This document shows, in pieces, positions 1 to 10,900 of a DNA stretch of 58,029 bases (the stretch's first letter is position 1; each line of letters starts with the position of its first letter). Location of the stretch: contig CABUJH010000006.1 in assembly GCA_902491895.1 (NCBI GenBank), positions 1 through 58,029 of the forward strand, written 5' to 3'. The notes below the pieces were generated by a model that saw only the letters and a program-made list of their open reading frames with translations, did not search any database and was not told the origin of the DNA. The position numbers and the translations under genes are program-made. This DNA comes from an uncultured Collinsella sp. (GTDB lineage: Bacteria; Actinomycetota; Coriobacteriia; Coriobacteriales; Coriobacteriaceae).

Positions 1-524
1 AGGCGCGCTACCACAAGATCATCATCATGACCGATGCAGACGTCGACGGCGCGCATATCCGCATCCTGCTGCTGACGTTCTTCTACAAGTACATGCGTCC
101 GCTGATCGATGCCGGCTACGTCTATGTTGCCTGCCCGCCCATCTTTGGCATTAAGGTGCGCAACAAGATCCACTACGTGTATCCCAACGGCCGCCAGCCC
201 GAAGACGAGATCCTGCGCGATACCATCCAGAGTCTGGGCCTGAACCCCGATGATAACGACGAGGACGGCAAGGCCAAGGACGGCAAGATCACCAAAAAGC
301 GCAAGGGCTATACCGTCCAGCGCTACAAGGGCCTGGGCGAGATGGACCCCAAACAGCTTGCCTCGACGACGATGGACCCAAAGACCCGCATTCTGCAGCG
401 TGTGTCGATCGAGGACGCCGTGGTGGCGGACCGCGCCGTGCGCGAGCTGATGGGTTCCGAGGTCGGCTATCGCCGCGAGTACATCGAGAAGCATGCACAT
501 GATGCACGATTCCTTGACGCTTAA
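1..524 (+). CDS. gyrB: DNA gyrase subunit B, C-terminal part (5' end outside window)
   Basis: This is the C-terminal ~174 residues of the ATPase subunit of DNA gyrase, which pairs with GyrA to introduce negative supercoils. The reading frame is already open at base 3, so the gene is cut by the window edge; the ATG at 27 is internal. Visible motifs are the metal-binding DADVDG of the TOPRIM domain near the beginning and the QRYKGLGEM signature of type IIA topoisomerase B subunits. A short lysine/aspartate-rich insert (around 240-300) precedes that signature. The stop lies 11 bases before the gyrA start, consistent with a gyrB-gyrA operon. ParE is the alternative, but linkage to a GyrA with a GyrA box favours GyrB. 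Confidence 0.96.
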   Translation, partial: ARYHKIIIMTDADVDGAHIRILLLTFFYKYMRPLIDAGYVYVACPPIFGIKVRNKIHYVYPNGRQPEDEILRDTIQSLGLNPDDNDEDGKAKDGKITKKRKGYTVQRYKGLGEMDPKQLASTTMDPKTRILQRVSIEDAVVADRAVRELMGSEVGYRREYIEKHAHDARFLDA

Positions 525-535
525 GAGGAGGTAAC

Positions 536-3277
536 GTGGCAGACGATATCAACAATAACGAGGGTATGGACGAGGCCGGCGATGCCGGTATGCCCGATGA
601 TCTGAAGCGCCTGCTTGCCCGTGCTGAGCAGGGCGAGGACGGCGATCCGGACGCCTATAACCCCGATGCCGATGATGATGAGGAAGAGGACGACGACGGT
701 GAGCTCGAGGAGAGCTTTGGCGAAGTCGATCGTGGCGCCTCGGCCGGCGAGGACATCAACGGCGGCCAGCTCCAGATTTCGGAGTTCGGTCGCGAGATGA
801 AGCAGTCGTTCATCGAGTATTCGATGTCGGTTATCACAGCGCGTGCCCTGCCGGACGTGCGCGACGGCTTAAAGCCGGTACACCGCCGCATCCTGTACGC
901 GATGAACGAGAGCGGCATCTACCCCAACCGCCCACACAAAAAGTCGGCCTGGACGGTCGGCGAAGTTATCGGTAAGTACCACCCGCACGGTGACTCTGCG
1001 GTCTACGAGGCCATGGTCCGCCTGGCGCAGTGGTTCTCCATGCGCACGCCGCTCATCGACGGTCACGGCAACTTCGGCAACATCGATGGCGACGGCGCGG
1101 CGGCCATGCGTTACACCGAGAGCCGCCTGGCCAAGCCCGCCATGGAACTGCTGCGTGACTTGCAGAAGGATACCGTCGACTGGCAGCCCAACTACGACGA
1201 ATCGCTCGCCGAGCCCGTGGCACTGCCTGCGCGCTTCCCCAACCTGCTGGTCAACGGCAGCCAGGGCATCGCCGTCGGCATGGCCACCAACATCGCCCCG
1301 CATAACCTCACCGAGGCGATCGAGGCCACCTGCTACCTGATCGACAACCCCGACGCCACCGTCGACGAGCTCATGCAGATCATGCCCGGTCCGGACTTCC
1401 CCACCGGCGCCATCATCATGGGCAGCGCCGGCATTAAGCAGAGCTACGAGACCGGCCGCGGCTCCATTACCGTGCGTGCCAAGGCACATGTGGAGTCCAC
1501 CAAGACCGGCCGCAGCCGCCTGGTCTTTACCGAGATTCCCTACATGGTCAACAAGGGCACCCTGCAGGAGAAGATCGCCCAACTCGTCAACGACAAGCGC
1601 ATTGAGGGCATCTCGGATATGCGCGATGAGTCCAACCAGAAGGGCATCCGTCTGGTCATCGAGCTCAAGAAGGGCGTCATTCCGCAGGTCGTGCTCAACA
1701 ACCTGTATAAGTACACCTCGCTGCAGACGACCTTTGGCGCCAACAACCTGGCACTCGTCAACGGCGTTCCCAAATGCCTGAGCCTGCGCGAGATGCTGCA
1801 GCACTACATCGACCACCAGGTCGACGTCGTCACCCGCCGCACCCGCTTCGACCTTAAGAAAGCCCAGGCCCGCGCTCATATCCTCGAGGGTTACCTGATG
1901 GCCCTTGACCATATCGACGAGGTCATTAGCATCATCCGCTCCTCGCAGACCGACTCCGAGGCCAGCAGCCGCCTGATCGAGCGCTTTGGCTTTACGCCCG
2001 AGCAGACCACGGCCATCCTCGAGATGAAGCTGCGCCGCCTGACCGGCCTGGAGCGCGACAAGATCCAAGAAGAGTTGGACGGCCTGCGCCGCGCCATCGC
2101 CTACTACGAGGACCTGCTGGCGCACGAGGAGAAGATCCTGGGCGTCATCAAGGAAGAGATGCGCGAGATCTCCAAGAAGTTTGGCGACAAGCGCCGCACC
2201 GAGATCAGCCAGGTTGAGAAGGACCTGGATGTCGAGGACCTCATCGCCGACGAGGATATGGTCGTGACCATCACCCACACCGGCTACGTTAAGCGTATCC
2301 CGGTGGCTGCCTACCGTGCCCAGAAGCGCGGTGGCAAGGGCGTGTCGGGCGTCAACCTCAAAGAGGATGACGTTATCGATGAGATGTTCATCGCGTCCAC
2401 GCACGAGTACGTGCTGTTCTTCTCGAGCAAGGGCAAGGTCTATCGTCTGAAGGTGCACGAGCTGCCGGTGGGTACGCGCCAGGCGCGCGGTACCGCGATC
2501 GTCAACCTGCTGCCCTTCGAGGAGGGCGAGAAGATCGCGAGCGTCATCAGCTGCCGCGAGTTCCCGGCCGACGAGTACCTGATGTTTGCCACAAAGAGCG
2601 GCATGGTCAAGAAGACCGTGATGAGCGCATATGACCGCAGCCGTCGCGACGGCCTGATCGCTATCAACCTGCGTGACGACGACGCGCTGCTGAATGTGCG
2701 CCGCGTGCGCGAGGGCGACAAGATTATCCTGGCCACCACCGCAGGCAAGGCGATCATGTTCTCCGAGGAGCAGGTGCGCGCCACCGGCCGCGATACCAGC
2801 GGCGTTCGCGGTATCGGTATGAAGGACGGCGTGAGCGTTCTGGGCATGGAAGTCACTAACGGCAACGGTGATCTGTTCGTCATCACCGAGCGCGGCTACG
2901 GCAAGCGCACGCCGGTCGCGGACTACCCGGAGCAGAATCGCGGCGGCCAGGGCGTCTACACCATTCAAATGACCGAGCGCAAGGGCAACCTCGCGGCAAT
3001 GAAGACGGTGGGCCCGCAGCACGAGCTGTTCATCGTGACGGAGGGCGCGACGGTCATTCGCGTTAAGACCGACGAGATCAGCCAGACTGGCCGCGCCACC
3101 CAGGGCGTCAAGATGATGACCGTCGACGACAACGACCGCATCTGCGCCGTGGCCCGCATGACGGCCGCCAAAGAGAGGCCCGAAGGCGAAGCCACAGAAA
3201 ACGGCTCCGCCCCCGAAGAAACCCCTGTCGATCTAGGCGACGGCAACGACATGCCGGAAGATCTCCTAGACGAGTAA
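536..3277 (+). CDS. gyrA: DNA gyrase subunit A
   Basis: Breakage-reunion subunit of DNA gyrase, 913 residues, GTG start preceded by GAGGAGG. The catalytic tyrosine is Tyr193, in AAMRYTESR. The quinolone-resistance region HPHGDSAVYEAM has Ser154 and Glu158 at the positions equivalent to E. coli Ser83 and Asp87. The C-terminal domain carries the GyrA box (QKRGGKGV), so this is gyrase rather than topoisomerase IV. The first ~75 residues form an acidic extension (runs of D and E around residues 40-60) that lengthens the protein relative to the usual 820-870 residues. The C-terminal tail is also acidic. It is probably co-transcribed with gyrB and ends at the terminator at 3318-3350. Confidence 0.97.
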   Translation: MADDINNNEGMDEAGDAGMPDDLKRLLARAEQGEDGDPDAYNPDADDDEEEDDDGELEESFGEVDRGASAGEDINGGQLQISEFGREMKQSFIEYSMSVITARALPDVRDGLKPVHRRILYAMNESGIYPNRPHKKSAWTVGEVIGKYHPHGDSAVYEAMVRLAQWFSMRTPLIDGHGNFGNIDGDGAAAMRYTESRLAKPAMELLRDLQKDTVDWQPNYDESLAEPVALPARFPNLLVNGSQGIAVGMATNIAPHNLTEAIEATCYLIDNPDATVDELMQIMPGPDFPTGAIIMGSAGIKQSYETGRGSITVRAKAHVESTKTGRSRLVFTEIPYMVNKGTLQEKIAQLVNDKRIEGISDMRDESNQKGIRLVIELKKGVIPQVVLNNLYKYTSLQTTFGANNLALVNGVPKCLSLREMLQHYIDHQVDVVTRRTRFDLKKAQARAHILEGYLMALDHIDEVISIIRSSQTDSEASSRLIERFGFTPEQTTAILEMKLRRLTGLERDKIQEELDGLRRAIAYYEDLLAHEEKILGVIKEEMREISKKFGDKRRTEISQVEKDLDVEDLIADEDMVVTITHTGYVKRIPVAAYRAQKRGGKGVSGVNLKEDDVIDEMFIASTHEYVLFFSSKGKVYRLKVHELPVGTRQARGTAIVNLLPFEEGEKIASVISCREFPADEYLMFATKSGMVKKTVMSAYDRSRRDGLIAINLRDDDALLNVRRVREGDKIILATTAGKAIMFSEEQVRATGRDTSGVRGIGMKDGVSVLGMEVTNGNGDLFVITERGYGKRTPVADYPEQNRGGQGVYTIQMTERKGNLAAMKTVGPQHELFIVTEGATVIRVKTDEISQTGRATQGVKMMTVDDNDRICAVARMTAAKERPEGEATENGSAPEETPVDLGDGNDMPEDLLDE

Positions 3278-3317
3278 GAGGCCCTAGCTGGTAGAAAATA
3301 TCAGACACCATATATCG

Positions 3318-3350
3318 GCGGTCGGCGCACTGCGCGCCGACCGCTTTTTT
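3318..3350 (+). terminator. Rho-independent terminator after gyrA
   Basis: An 11-bp GC stem (3318-3328 with 3334-3344) with a 5-nt loop is followed directly by six T (3345-3350). It lies 40 bases after the gyrA stop. Its T tract is also the outer edge of the long inverted repeat that follows. Confidence 0.85.
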
Positions 3351-3527
3351 GAAAACCTTGGGACCCCATGGTCGCTGGGCTGGCGAGATGGTTTTGGTTT
3401 GTCGCGAGTTCCGCACGCAAAGAAGGCCACTTAATGTGGCCTTCGTCTTGCGCAGGACTGTCCGAGCAGCAAACCAAAACCATCTCGCCAGCCCAGCGAC
3501 CACCCCTCCCAAAGATTTTCAAAAAAG
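3344..3527. repeat. Long inverted repeat (about 180 bp) between gyrA and tRNA cluster
   Basis: Two 32-nt arms are exact reverse complements: 3370-3401 and 3470-3501. Pairing continues outward imperfectly (CTTTTTTGAAAA... at 3344 against ...TTTTCAAAAAAG at the other end). The 68-nt loop holds its own hairpin, GAAGGCCAC/GTGGCCTTC at 3422-3430 and 3436-3444. Both strands therefore give similar short translations, which are not genes. The shape fits a MITE-like or REP-like palindromic element or a very strong transcript-end hairpin. No transposase is nearby. Confidence 0.8.
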
Positions 3528-3530
3528 TTG

Positions 3531-3560
3531 TTGACGCGCGCGTAACGACTCGTCTAATAT
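3531..3560 (+). promoter_or_regulatory. Promoter of the tRNA-Ile/Ala/Ile cluster
   Basis: TTGACG (3531-3536) and TAATAT (3555-3560) are separated by 18 bp, a good sigma-70-type match. The first tRNA begins 14 bases downstream of the -10 box. Read from the sequence; start site not verified. Confidence 0.7.
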
Positions 3561-3574
3561 ATCCCTTGCGCGAT

Positions 3575-3651
3575 GGACCTGTAGCTCAGTTGGTTAGAGC
3601 GTCCGGCTGATAACCGGGAGGTCACAAGTTCGAATCTTGTCAGGTCCACCA
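3575..3651 (+). tRNA. tRNA-Ile(GAT), copy 1
   Basis: A 77-nt cloverleaf. Acceptor GGACCTG pairs with CAGGTCC, the D arm begins TAGCTCAG, the anticodon GAT is at 3609-3611, the T loop is TTCGAAT, and the CCA end is encoded (3649-3651). It is identical to the copy at 3799. Confidence 0.96.
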
Positions 3652-3662
3652 CTTTCTTTCGC

Positions 3663-3707
3663 AATAAACACCCCAGCGAGAGCCGAGTCGCCGCTGGGGT
3701 GTTTATT
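3663..3707. terminator. Perfect 16-bp hairpin between tRNA-Ile and tRNA-Ala
   Basis: AATAAACACCCCAGCG (3663-3678) pairs perfectly with 3692-3707 around a 13-nt loop. There is no long T run, so it may be a processing or partial termination hairpin rather than a full terminator. Confidence 0.6.
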
Positions 3708-3718
3708 ACTGTCTCCGT

Positions 3719-3794
3719 GGGGGTTTAGCTCAGCTGGGAGAGCGCGGGCTTTGCAAGCCTGAGGTCAGGGGTTCGATCCCCCTAACCTCCACCA
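3719..3794 (+). tRNA. tRNA-Ala(TGC)
   Basis: A 76-nt cloverleaf with acceptor GGGGGTT against AACCTCC. This gives the G3:U70 wobble pair that is the identity element of alanine tRNA. The anticodon is TGC (3752-3754), the T loop TTCGATC, and CCA is encoded. Confidence 0.96.
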
Positions 3795-3798
3795 TGAT

Positions 3799-3875
3799 GG
3801 ACCTGTAGCTCAGTTGGTTAGAGCGTCCGGCTGATAACCGGGAGGTCACAAGTTCGAATCTTGTCAGGTCCACCA
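3799..3875 (+). tRNA. tRNA-Ile(GAT), copy 2
   Basis: Identical over its full 77 nt to the tRNA at 3575-3651, with encoded CCA, starting only 5 bases after tRNA-Ala. Ile-Ala pairs usually sit in rRNA spacers; none is present here. Confidence 0.96.
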
Positions 3876-3889
3876 TCAAAACCGTGAAG

Positions 3890-3950
3890 AGCCCTGGGGC
3901 GTTGCCTCGGGGCTTTTTTCTTACCTACTGAAAGTAGTCAAAAAAGCCCC
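3890..3950 (+). terminator. Terminator after the tRNA cluster, with an alternative hairpin
   Basis: A 10-bp stem (3890-3899 with 3905-3914) is followed by T6. The 3' half of this stem plus the T run (GGGGCTTTTTT, 3909-3919) can instead pair with AAAAAAGCCCC (3940-3950), enclosing a small CTAC/GTAG hairpin. The two folds exclude each other. Confidence 0.75.
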
Positions 3951-4059
3951 GTCCCAAATTAACTACTTTGATTTTGTGTGCTGTGCGAAAGTTTGGGTAG
4001 TATAGCTATTCAATGCGGCGGGCTGCCGCGTGTTAACCGCTACGTACCGGAGGTGTTCC

Positions 4060-4560
4060 ATGGTTCGTGTCGACATAGAGACCATCGTCATGGCCGCCGG
4101 TCCCGTGCCATCGCTTATCGTACTTCGTGAGCGCAGCAGCAAATCGGACTCGCCCGCGCCGCTGCGTTCCCTTTCCATTCAGACTGGTTCGTTTGAAGCT
4201 GCTGCCATCAGCCGCGGCATCGATAGCGGCCGCGCCGAGCGCCCGATCACCCATGACCTGCTGCTCGATACCGTTGACGCCCTGGGCGCCAAGCTCGAGC
4301 GCATCGAGATCGTTCGCGCCGAGCCGCCGGTGTTCTACGCGACGATCGTCGTACTGGCCGATGGCGAGGAGCGCAAGATCGACGCCCGCCCCAGTGACGC
4401 CATTGCCCTTGCCGTGCGCAGCAATGCCCCCATGTTTGTGGAGGACGACATCATGAATCGCCTGGGCACTGTTTCCACCCACGCCGAGGATGTCGACGAC
4501 GAGCAGGAGTTCGAGAAGTTCGACGAGTTCGTCCATACGCTCTCCCCCGATGATTTCTAA
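4060..4560 (+). CDS. Bifunctional nuclease (BFN/DUF151) family protein
   Basis: A 166-residue protein whose central part matches the BFN family: the segment DARPSDAIALAVR followed by APMFVEDD is the family signature. Family members have been reported to have DNase and RNase activity, although the role in most bacteria is unclear. The C-terminus is acidic (DVDDEQEFEKFDEF). The start at 4060 is chosen because GGAGGTG sits just upstream (4049-4055); an in-frame upstream start at 4030 lacks such a site. The next gene begins shortly after the stop. No partner gene suggests a pathway. Confidence 0.85.
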   Translation: MVRVDIETIVMAAGPVPSLIVLRERSSKSDSPAPLRSLSIQTGSFEAAAISRGIDSGRAERPITHDLLLDTVDALGAKLERIEIVRAEPPVFYATIVVLADGEERKIDARPSDAIALAVRSNAPMFVEDDIMNRLGTVSTHAEDVDDEQEFEKFDEFVHTLSPDDF

Positions 4561-4593
4561 ATGCGGGGCGGACGGGTTGCGGAGCGTTCGCTG

Positions 4594-4950
4594 ATGGCCG
4601 GCGGTATCTCGGCTGAGGCGGCGGCCATTGCGCGCGAGGCCCAGATGCGCTCGGAGGCATCCGAGGCGGCTCGCATTGCCTATGTGACGCAGGCCCACAC
4701 GCTTCGCGAGCGCCGCGGCTCGTTTATCAAGATGGTTGTCGTCTCCGCCCTTGTCGCGGCAATCTGCTCGCGCCTTCGTGGTACAGTTGGTGCGCTTGGG
4801 TTTTCGATTTCAACAGGCTTGGTAATCTGGGGTGTGGTCGATGCAGTAATGCTGACCAACCAGATCAAGGTACTCGACAAGCGCGCGATGGATATGATGC
4901 GCGCCCGCGACGCTGCCGCCAAGATCGCTGCCGAGGCACAAGAACTGTAA
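4594..4950 (+). CDS. Small membrane protein of unknown function
   Basis: About 118 residues. The N-terminal ~40 residues are Ala/Glu/Arg-rich and probably helical and cytoplasmic. Two hydrophobic stretches follow (around MVVVSALVAAIC and FSISTGLVIWGVVDAVML), then a charged C-terminal helix. An ATG at 4561 directly abuts the previous stop and would add 11 residues, but 4594 has a better-placed GGAG (4581-4584). It probably forms a small operon with the BFN-family gene and the gene at 4981. No family recognised. Confidence 0.6.
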   Translation: MAGGISAEAAAIAREAQMRSEASEAARIAYVTQAHTLRERRGSFIKMVVVSALVAAICSRLRGTVGALGFSISTGLVIWGVVDAVMLTNQIKVLDKRAMDMMRARDAAAKIAAEAQEL

Positions 4951-4980
4951 CGACGCCAGACTCGATGGGAAGGTCTAAAG

Positions 4981-5430
4981 ATGGCACAGGATATGCAAGA
5001 CGCCGGTAACGTCTCCGCCGAGCTCGACGCCATGGTGTGTGACCTGATTGGTGCATTCTTGGACGACCTTGCCGCCGGCGAGAATCCGGGCGTAGTTGTG
5101 GCGATCGAGGACGCTGCTTCCAACCGCTATCTGGCCGCGCTCGACGAAGATGGCGAGGAGGCATGCCTCGAGGCTGCCACCAACTTTATCTCCGAGCACA
5201 AGATGGGTCTTAAGGACGAGGGGCTGGGCCGCATCGCCCGCTATGCCATCGGCTATACCGGTTGTGTCGAAATTGACGGCGGCTATCACGACGCCCTGCT
5301 TGTGAGCTTCTTCGAAACCACGCTCGAGAGCGGTTTTTCGGCATACGTGCTGTATGAGGGCATGGGTGCCGGCGATGGTTTTATGTGGAGCGACCCTGAA
5401 CCTGCAGGTGAGGAAACCCCTCTCATCTAA
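4981..5430 (+). CDS. Conserved-looking hypothetical protein
   Basis: 149 residues, acidic, apparently soluble, with no signal peptide or membrane segment. A GGGAAGG site lies 9-15 bases before the ATG. The protein has alternating polar and hydrophobic segments (for example NPGVVVAIEDAASNRYLAAL) that suggest a compact alpha/beta fold. It lies in line with the two genes upstream and ends ~117 bases before typA. I do not recognise the family and assign no function. Confidence 0.65.
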   Translation: MAQDMQDAGNVSAELDAMVCDLIGAFLDDLAAGENPGVVVAIEDAASNRYLAALDEDGEEACLEAATNFISEHKMGLKDEGLGRIARYAIGYTGCVEIDGGYHDALLVSFFETTLESGFSAYVLYEGMGAGDGFMWSDPEPAGEETPLI

Positions 5431-5547
5431 AATCGCTAAAATAAACGAGTTTTCGGTAAAAGGCTCAATATTCCCGCTGAGCGTTGTGTCGCTGGGCGGG
5501 CCGCATACGCGTGCCGTTTGTATATGGATAGAAGATAGGGGAACTAC

Positions 5548-7386
<1,839 letters not shown>

Positions 7387-7413
7387 GCGCTGGGGCTTAT
7401 AGCCGCCAATAAG

Positions 7414-7447
7414 AAAGGGCGTCGACCGCGATGGTCGGCGCCCTTTT
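7414..7447 (+). terminator. Terminator after typA
   Basis: The stem AAAGGGCGTCGACC pairs with GGTCGGCGCCCTTT through one G-T wobble, with loop GCGAT, followed by a T5 run. Confidence 0.85.
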
Positions 7448-7814
7448 TGGTGCAAGGGGAACAGATTCGTTTGCACCGCAGTGGGGGGGGCGGCTGTCCC
7501 TCCGAGCGGCTTTTCAGGCAAAGTTAAGTTGTTTAAACATATACATGAATCTTTGAAATATAAACGCTTTGATACAAAACTGTTAACAGGTAAATATCAA
7601 CTGGTATTAAATTAAAAGACCTCTTTACCTGCGGTTTACATGACTGGTATCTATATTGTATGTTATGCATTGTGGCATAGACGAACCGTCTTAGAAGTTG
7701 CTCCCCAATGGGTTCTTGCAATGCGCTAGGTAGGTTCTCGTTGATGTTGGGGTTTGTGTTCGATCCGACGATTCGCCGTATTCCACAACGTGTTGTAGGA
7801 ATTAGGGGACAACT
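7448..7814 (+). promoter_or_regulatory. AT-rich leader/promoter region of the pilin locus
   Basis: A 370-bp gene-free stretch, much more AT-rich than its surroundings. It holds a short GGTGCAA/TTGCACC palindrome (7449-7477), a run of eight G (7483-7490), CAGGTAAA/TTTACCTG arms (7587-7594 and 7624-7631) and a twice-repeated CTGGTAT (7601 and 7644). A possible promoter is TTTACA (7635-7640) with TATGTT (7659-7664). A GTAGGTTC half-site near 7735 resembles the palindrome arms at 50.9 kb. The promoter call is tentative. Confidence 0.4.
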
Positions 7815-7925
7815 ATGGACGCACACCGCTCACAGTCGCTGGGTATGGCGGCCCTGATCTTCATTTTAATTAGCCTCACCGTCGCAGTTTTCCACGGCGC
7901 AGCCCCGTGCGCGCCGATGACGTGA
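7815..7925 (+). pseudogene. Signal-peptide ORF separated by a frameshift from the adhesin
   Basis: An ATG with AGGGGA just upstream opens a 36-codon frame that reads a typical Sec signal peptide: basic start MDAHRSQS, hydrophobic core AALIFILISLTVAVF, then HGAAP. It then runs to a stop in the wrong frame. Adding one C to the CCCC run at 7903-7906 would join it to the adhesin as HGAAPVRA-DD, giving a standard cleavage site. It is therefore read as the detached N-terminus of the next gene. Confidence 0.75.
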
Positions 7926-10900
7926 CGACGCCGACGCCGATTGTGATTGATGAGAATACTGCGGACGTTACGGTTGAGCTTTATACCGACGAGAACCGTA
8001 AAGTGCCTTTGGGTAATACTGCCGTGCTTTCGACCGACACCCTATACGGTTCGTTTAGCGCGGACTTTAGGCCGAACCATACCCCGAGCTCGGCGCAAAA
8101 CGTTGCGGAGTACTCTCTTCCGAGCAATGTTAAGTTATTGAAGGATGAAAGCGGGTTGCTCTATGACGGTTTGGGCAAAGAGGCTGGCACCTGGAAGTGC
8201 GAGAATAATAAGCTGATTTTCACTTTCGACCAAAACTGGATTAATACGAATCCGTCCGATGTTCATGTCGGTGTTGATTTTTCATTCAAGCTAGCAAATG
8301 AGAACGTTGGCTCCGGCGATACAACAAAAGTCGAATTTCCCGGAACGGCCGGAATTGACATTTCGACCAAAGACGGCGACGTGGCGGGAACGAAGGAAGG
8401 CAAGTTCTCTCAATCCGGCGGTGAAGGAAAAGTAACGTGGACTCTTAAGCTGGTGGTCGAGTCCTATGCTCACAATGTCCAGCTCACCGATGAGTTGGGT
8501 AGCAATTTTACGTTTGTGCCTGAATCGTTTAAGTTGAACGGCGAGACGCTCAAGCAGCAGCCGAGCATTAACGAGCAGACCGCGACTCTTAATTTGGGTA
8601 ACTTGTCCAAAGGGACTCATACGATTACCTATGATTCGGTGATGAACCCGGATGTATCCGTGGGCAACAAAGTTTGGATTAACCAACTCGACGGTTCAAA
8701 AAACAATGCCAGCTGGACATGGGGCGGAGACCGTAGAGGTGGATTGGAAAAGCCGGGTTTAGCAAATGATTTCCGCTATGACATGATCAACAAGAGCGAT
8801 GGCACCGGAACGCCGTCCGATATCAAATGGATCGTTACGCTCAACAACGGTGATATCAAAACCGACATGAATGGCTATACATTCACCGACACGCTGGACG
8901 ACAAGCAGACGTATACGGGTAATTACATCGTTTATAGGGGACTCTACGGGGAAGACGAGATCGCTCGCGGCGATCTCGATAGCTCCACCGGTAAAACGTT
9001 TAGCTATAAGTTCTCAGGTCTATCTGACACAGATAAGTACAAGCCCTATCGCATTGTCTATCACACTCAAATGAAAGATCAGGACTCGTATGACACGGTG
9101 AGCAATAGTGCGAATATCTCGCGTGGCAATTCCGTTTCCGGCACGGATAGCGGCACGTTTACGCCGAAGCTGGTGGGGACGCAGATTAAAAAGAGACTTG
9201 TGAATGACTCTGATGCGGCGACAACAGGTCAGGCAACCTGGGAGCTTCGGATAGCACTGGGTTCCATTGTTAATACAATGAATCCATCAGAGGTCAAGGT
9301 TTACGATACGTTTCAGACGGCCTGGAACCAAAATATCGGCCCAGACGTCGACAGCTATTCTATTAAAATCGGCGATGTCTCTTTGGAAAAAGGCGTCGAT
9401 TGGTGGTTCGAAGGCGGCAGTGATTCAACGTCGTTTGGAACCAAGAAAAACTTCAACCTATTCATTCGGATAAGCGATAGGGTGAAGGGTGCGCTCAAAG
9501 ATAACCCGGATGCGGTAATTAGTTATAAGACAAAATCCGATGCGCTTCCTGGCTGGTACTCCAATTTTGCATCAGTGGAAGTAAGCGGTACTAAGTATTT
9601 CACTGACTTTATCTATTACTACGTCGATGCAAACTCAACTCCTGGGGTCGAGAAGCCTTCGTCGAAGACTGCAGTTTCTTGGAAGGGGGATTTCGACTGG
9701 AGCAAAATCGATGGGTCTAAGGAAAAGGGCGCATGGATCGTTGACTGGACGGTTTATGCCAACAGAGGCAAGACGCCAAGCGGAGAGTGTTACGGCGCCG
9801 GCAAGCTTGATAACCAACCGCTGAACGTTGTGGACACACTACCGAGCGGTATGAGCTATGTGCAGGGGTCTGCTAAATACTCGCTGATTCAGAATCCGTA
9901 TGACCAGAAAGCGTATAACGGTACCGCCCAGCGAGAGAAGACCGTCGCCGACAGCCTACCCCTTGCGAACGTCAGTGATGACAAAGGCACCGTTACCTTC
10001 TCCATCCCCACGACGGCGCTCGGCAACTATGCCGGCTACGCAAAGCTCACGTACCAGACGGCGGTCAAGCGCGGTGAGCTCGATACCTCCAAGAATGAAG
10101 TGAAGTTCATCAACTCGGCCAGTGCCGAGTCGGGGAGCAAGACGTTCGACTCCGGTAGCGGAACCGTCACCATTAAGAACAACGTACTGCAAAAGACCGG
10201 CGATCAGGTCGCCAATAGCAAGCGCATCAAGTACACCATTTTGGTTAATGAATCGGCAGTTAACCTTAAGAGCGACAGTGACTTCCTTGAGCTTGTCGAT
10301 GTCATGGATGCCAAGTGCACGCTGGTGACGGATTCGGTCAATGTGTCCCAATACGATGGGGCAGGCTGGAAGTTGCTTGGCTCTGACAAATGCCCCGTTT
10401 CCGCTAGGACCATTGAAGATGAAAACGGCGCGGCGTGTACAAAGATGACGCTCCGCGTGCCCGATAAGGAGTATCTCAAAGTTGAGTATGAAGTGATCCC
10501 TGCAGGTAACGAGGGGGAAACGGTTTCTCTGAGCAACAAAGCGTCGCTTACGGGTGTCTACGACGGTGATACGGTCCATTCAAAAGACTGGGCTATTAAA
10601 AAGGCGTCTGGTTCGGCTGGCGGTAGCGGTTACGGCGTAACGGTTACCAAGGTCGACGAGAGCGATGTCACAAAAAAGCTGCCCGGTGCTGAGTTCACGC
10701 TCTACGAGGTTGATATGGACAAGGCGTTAAAGTTCGGCCTCGATTCTGCGAAAACGCGGATTCGGAGTGATGAAACAGACGAAAAGGGCACGGTAACGTT
10801 CGGCACTCCTACGCAAAAGATGGAAGCCTACAAGTTGTATTGCCTTGAGGAGACCAAGGCGCCCGGCGGATACAATATTGCCTCTAAACCGGTGTGGATT

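Noticed and set aside
995..1009. Quinolone-resistance mutation in gyrA
   Set aside because: Ser154 is retained and Glu at the Asp87-equivalent position occurs naturally in many bacteria; resistance cannot be claimed from it.
3301..3610. Small protein genes in the gyrA-tRNA spacer
   Set aside because: Frames on both strands give near-identical peptides because the DNA is palindromic; there is no ribosome site and no coding character.
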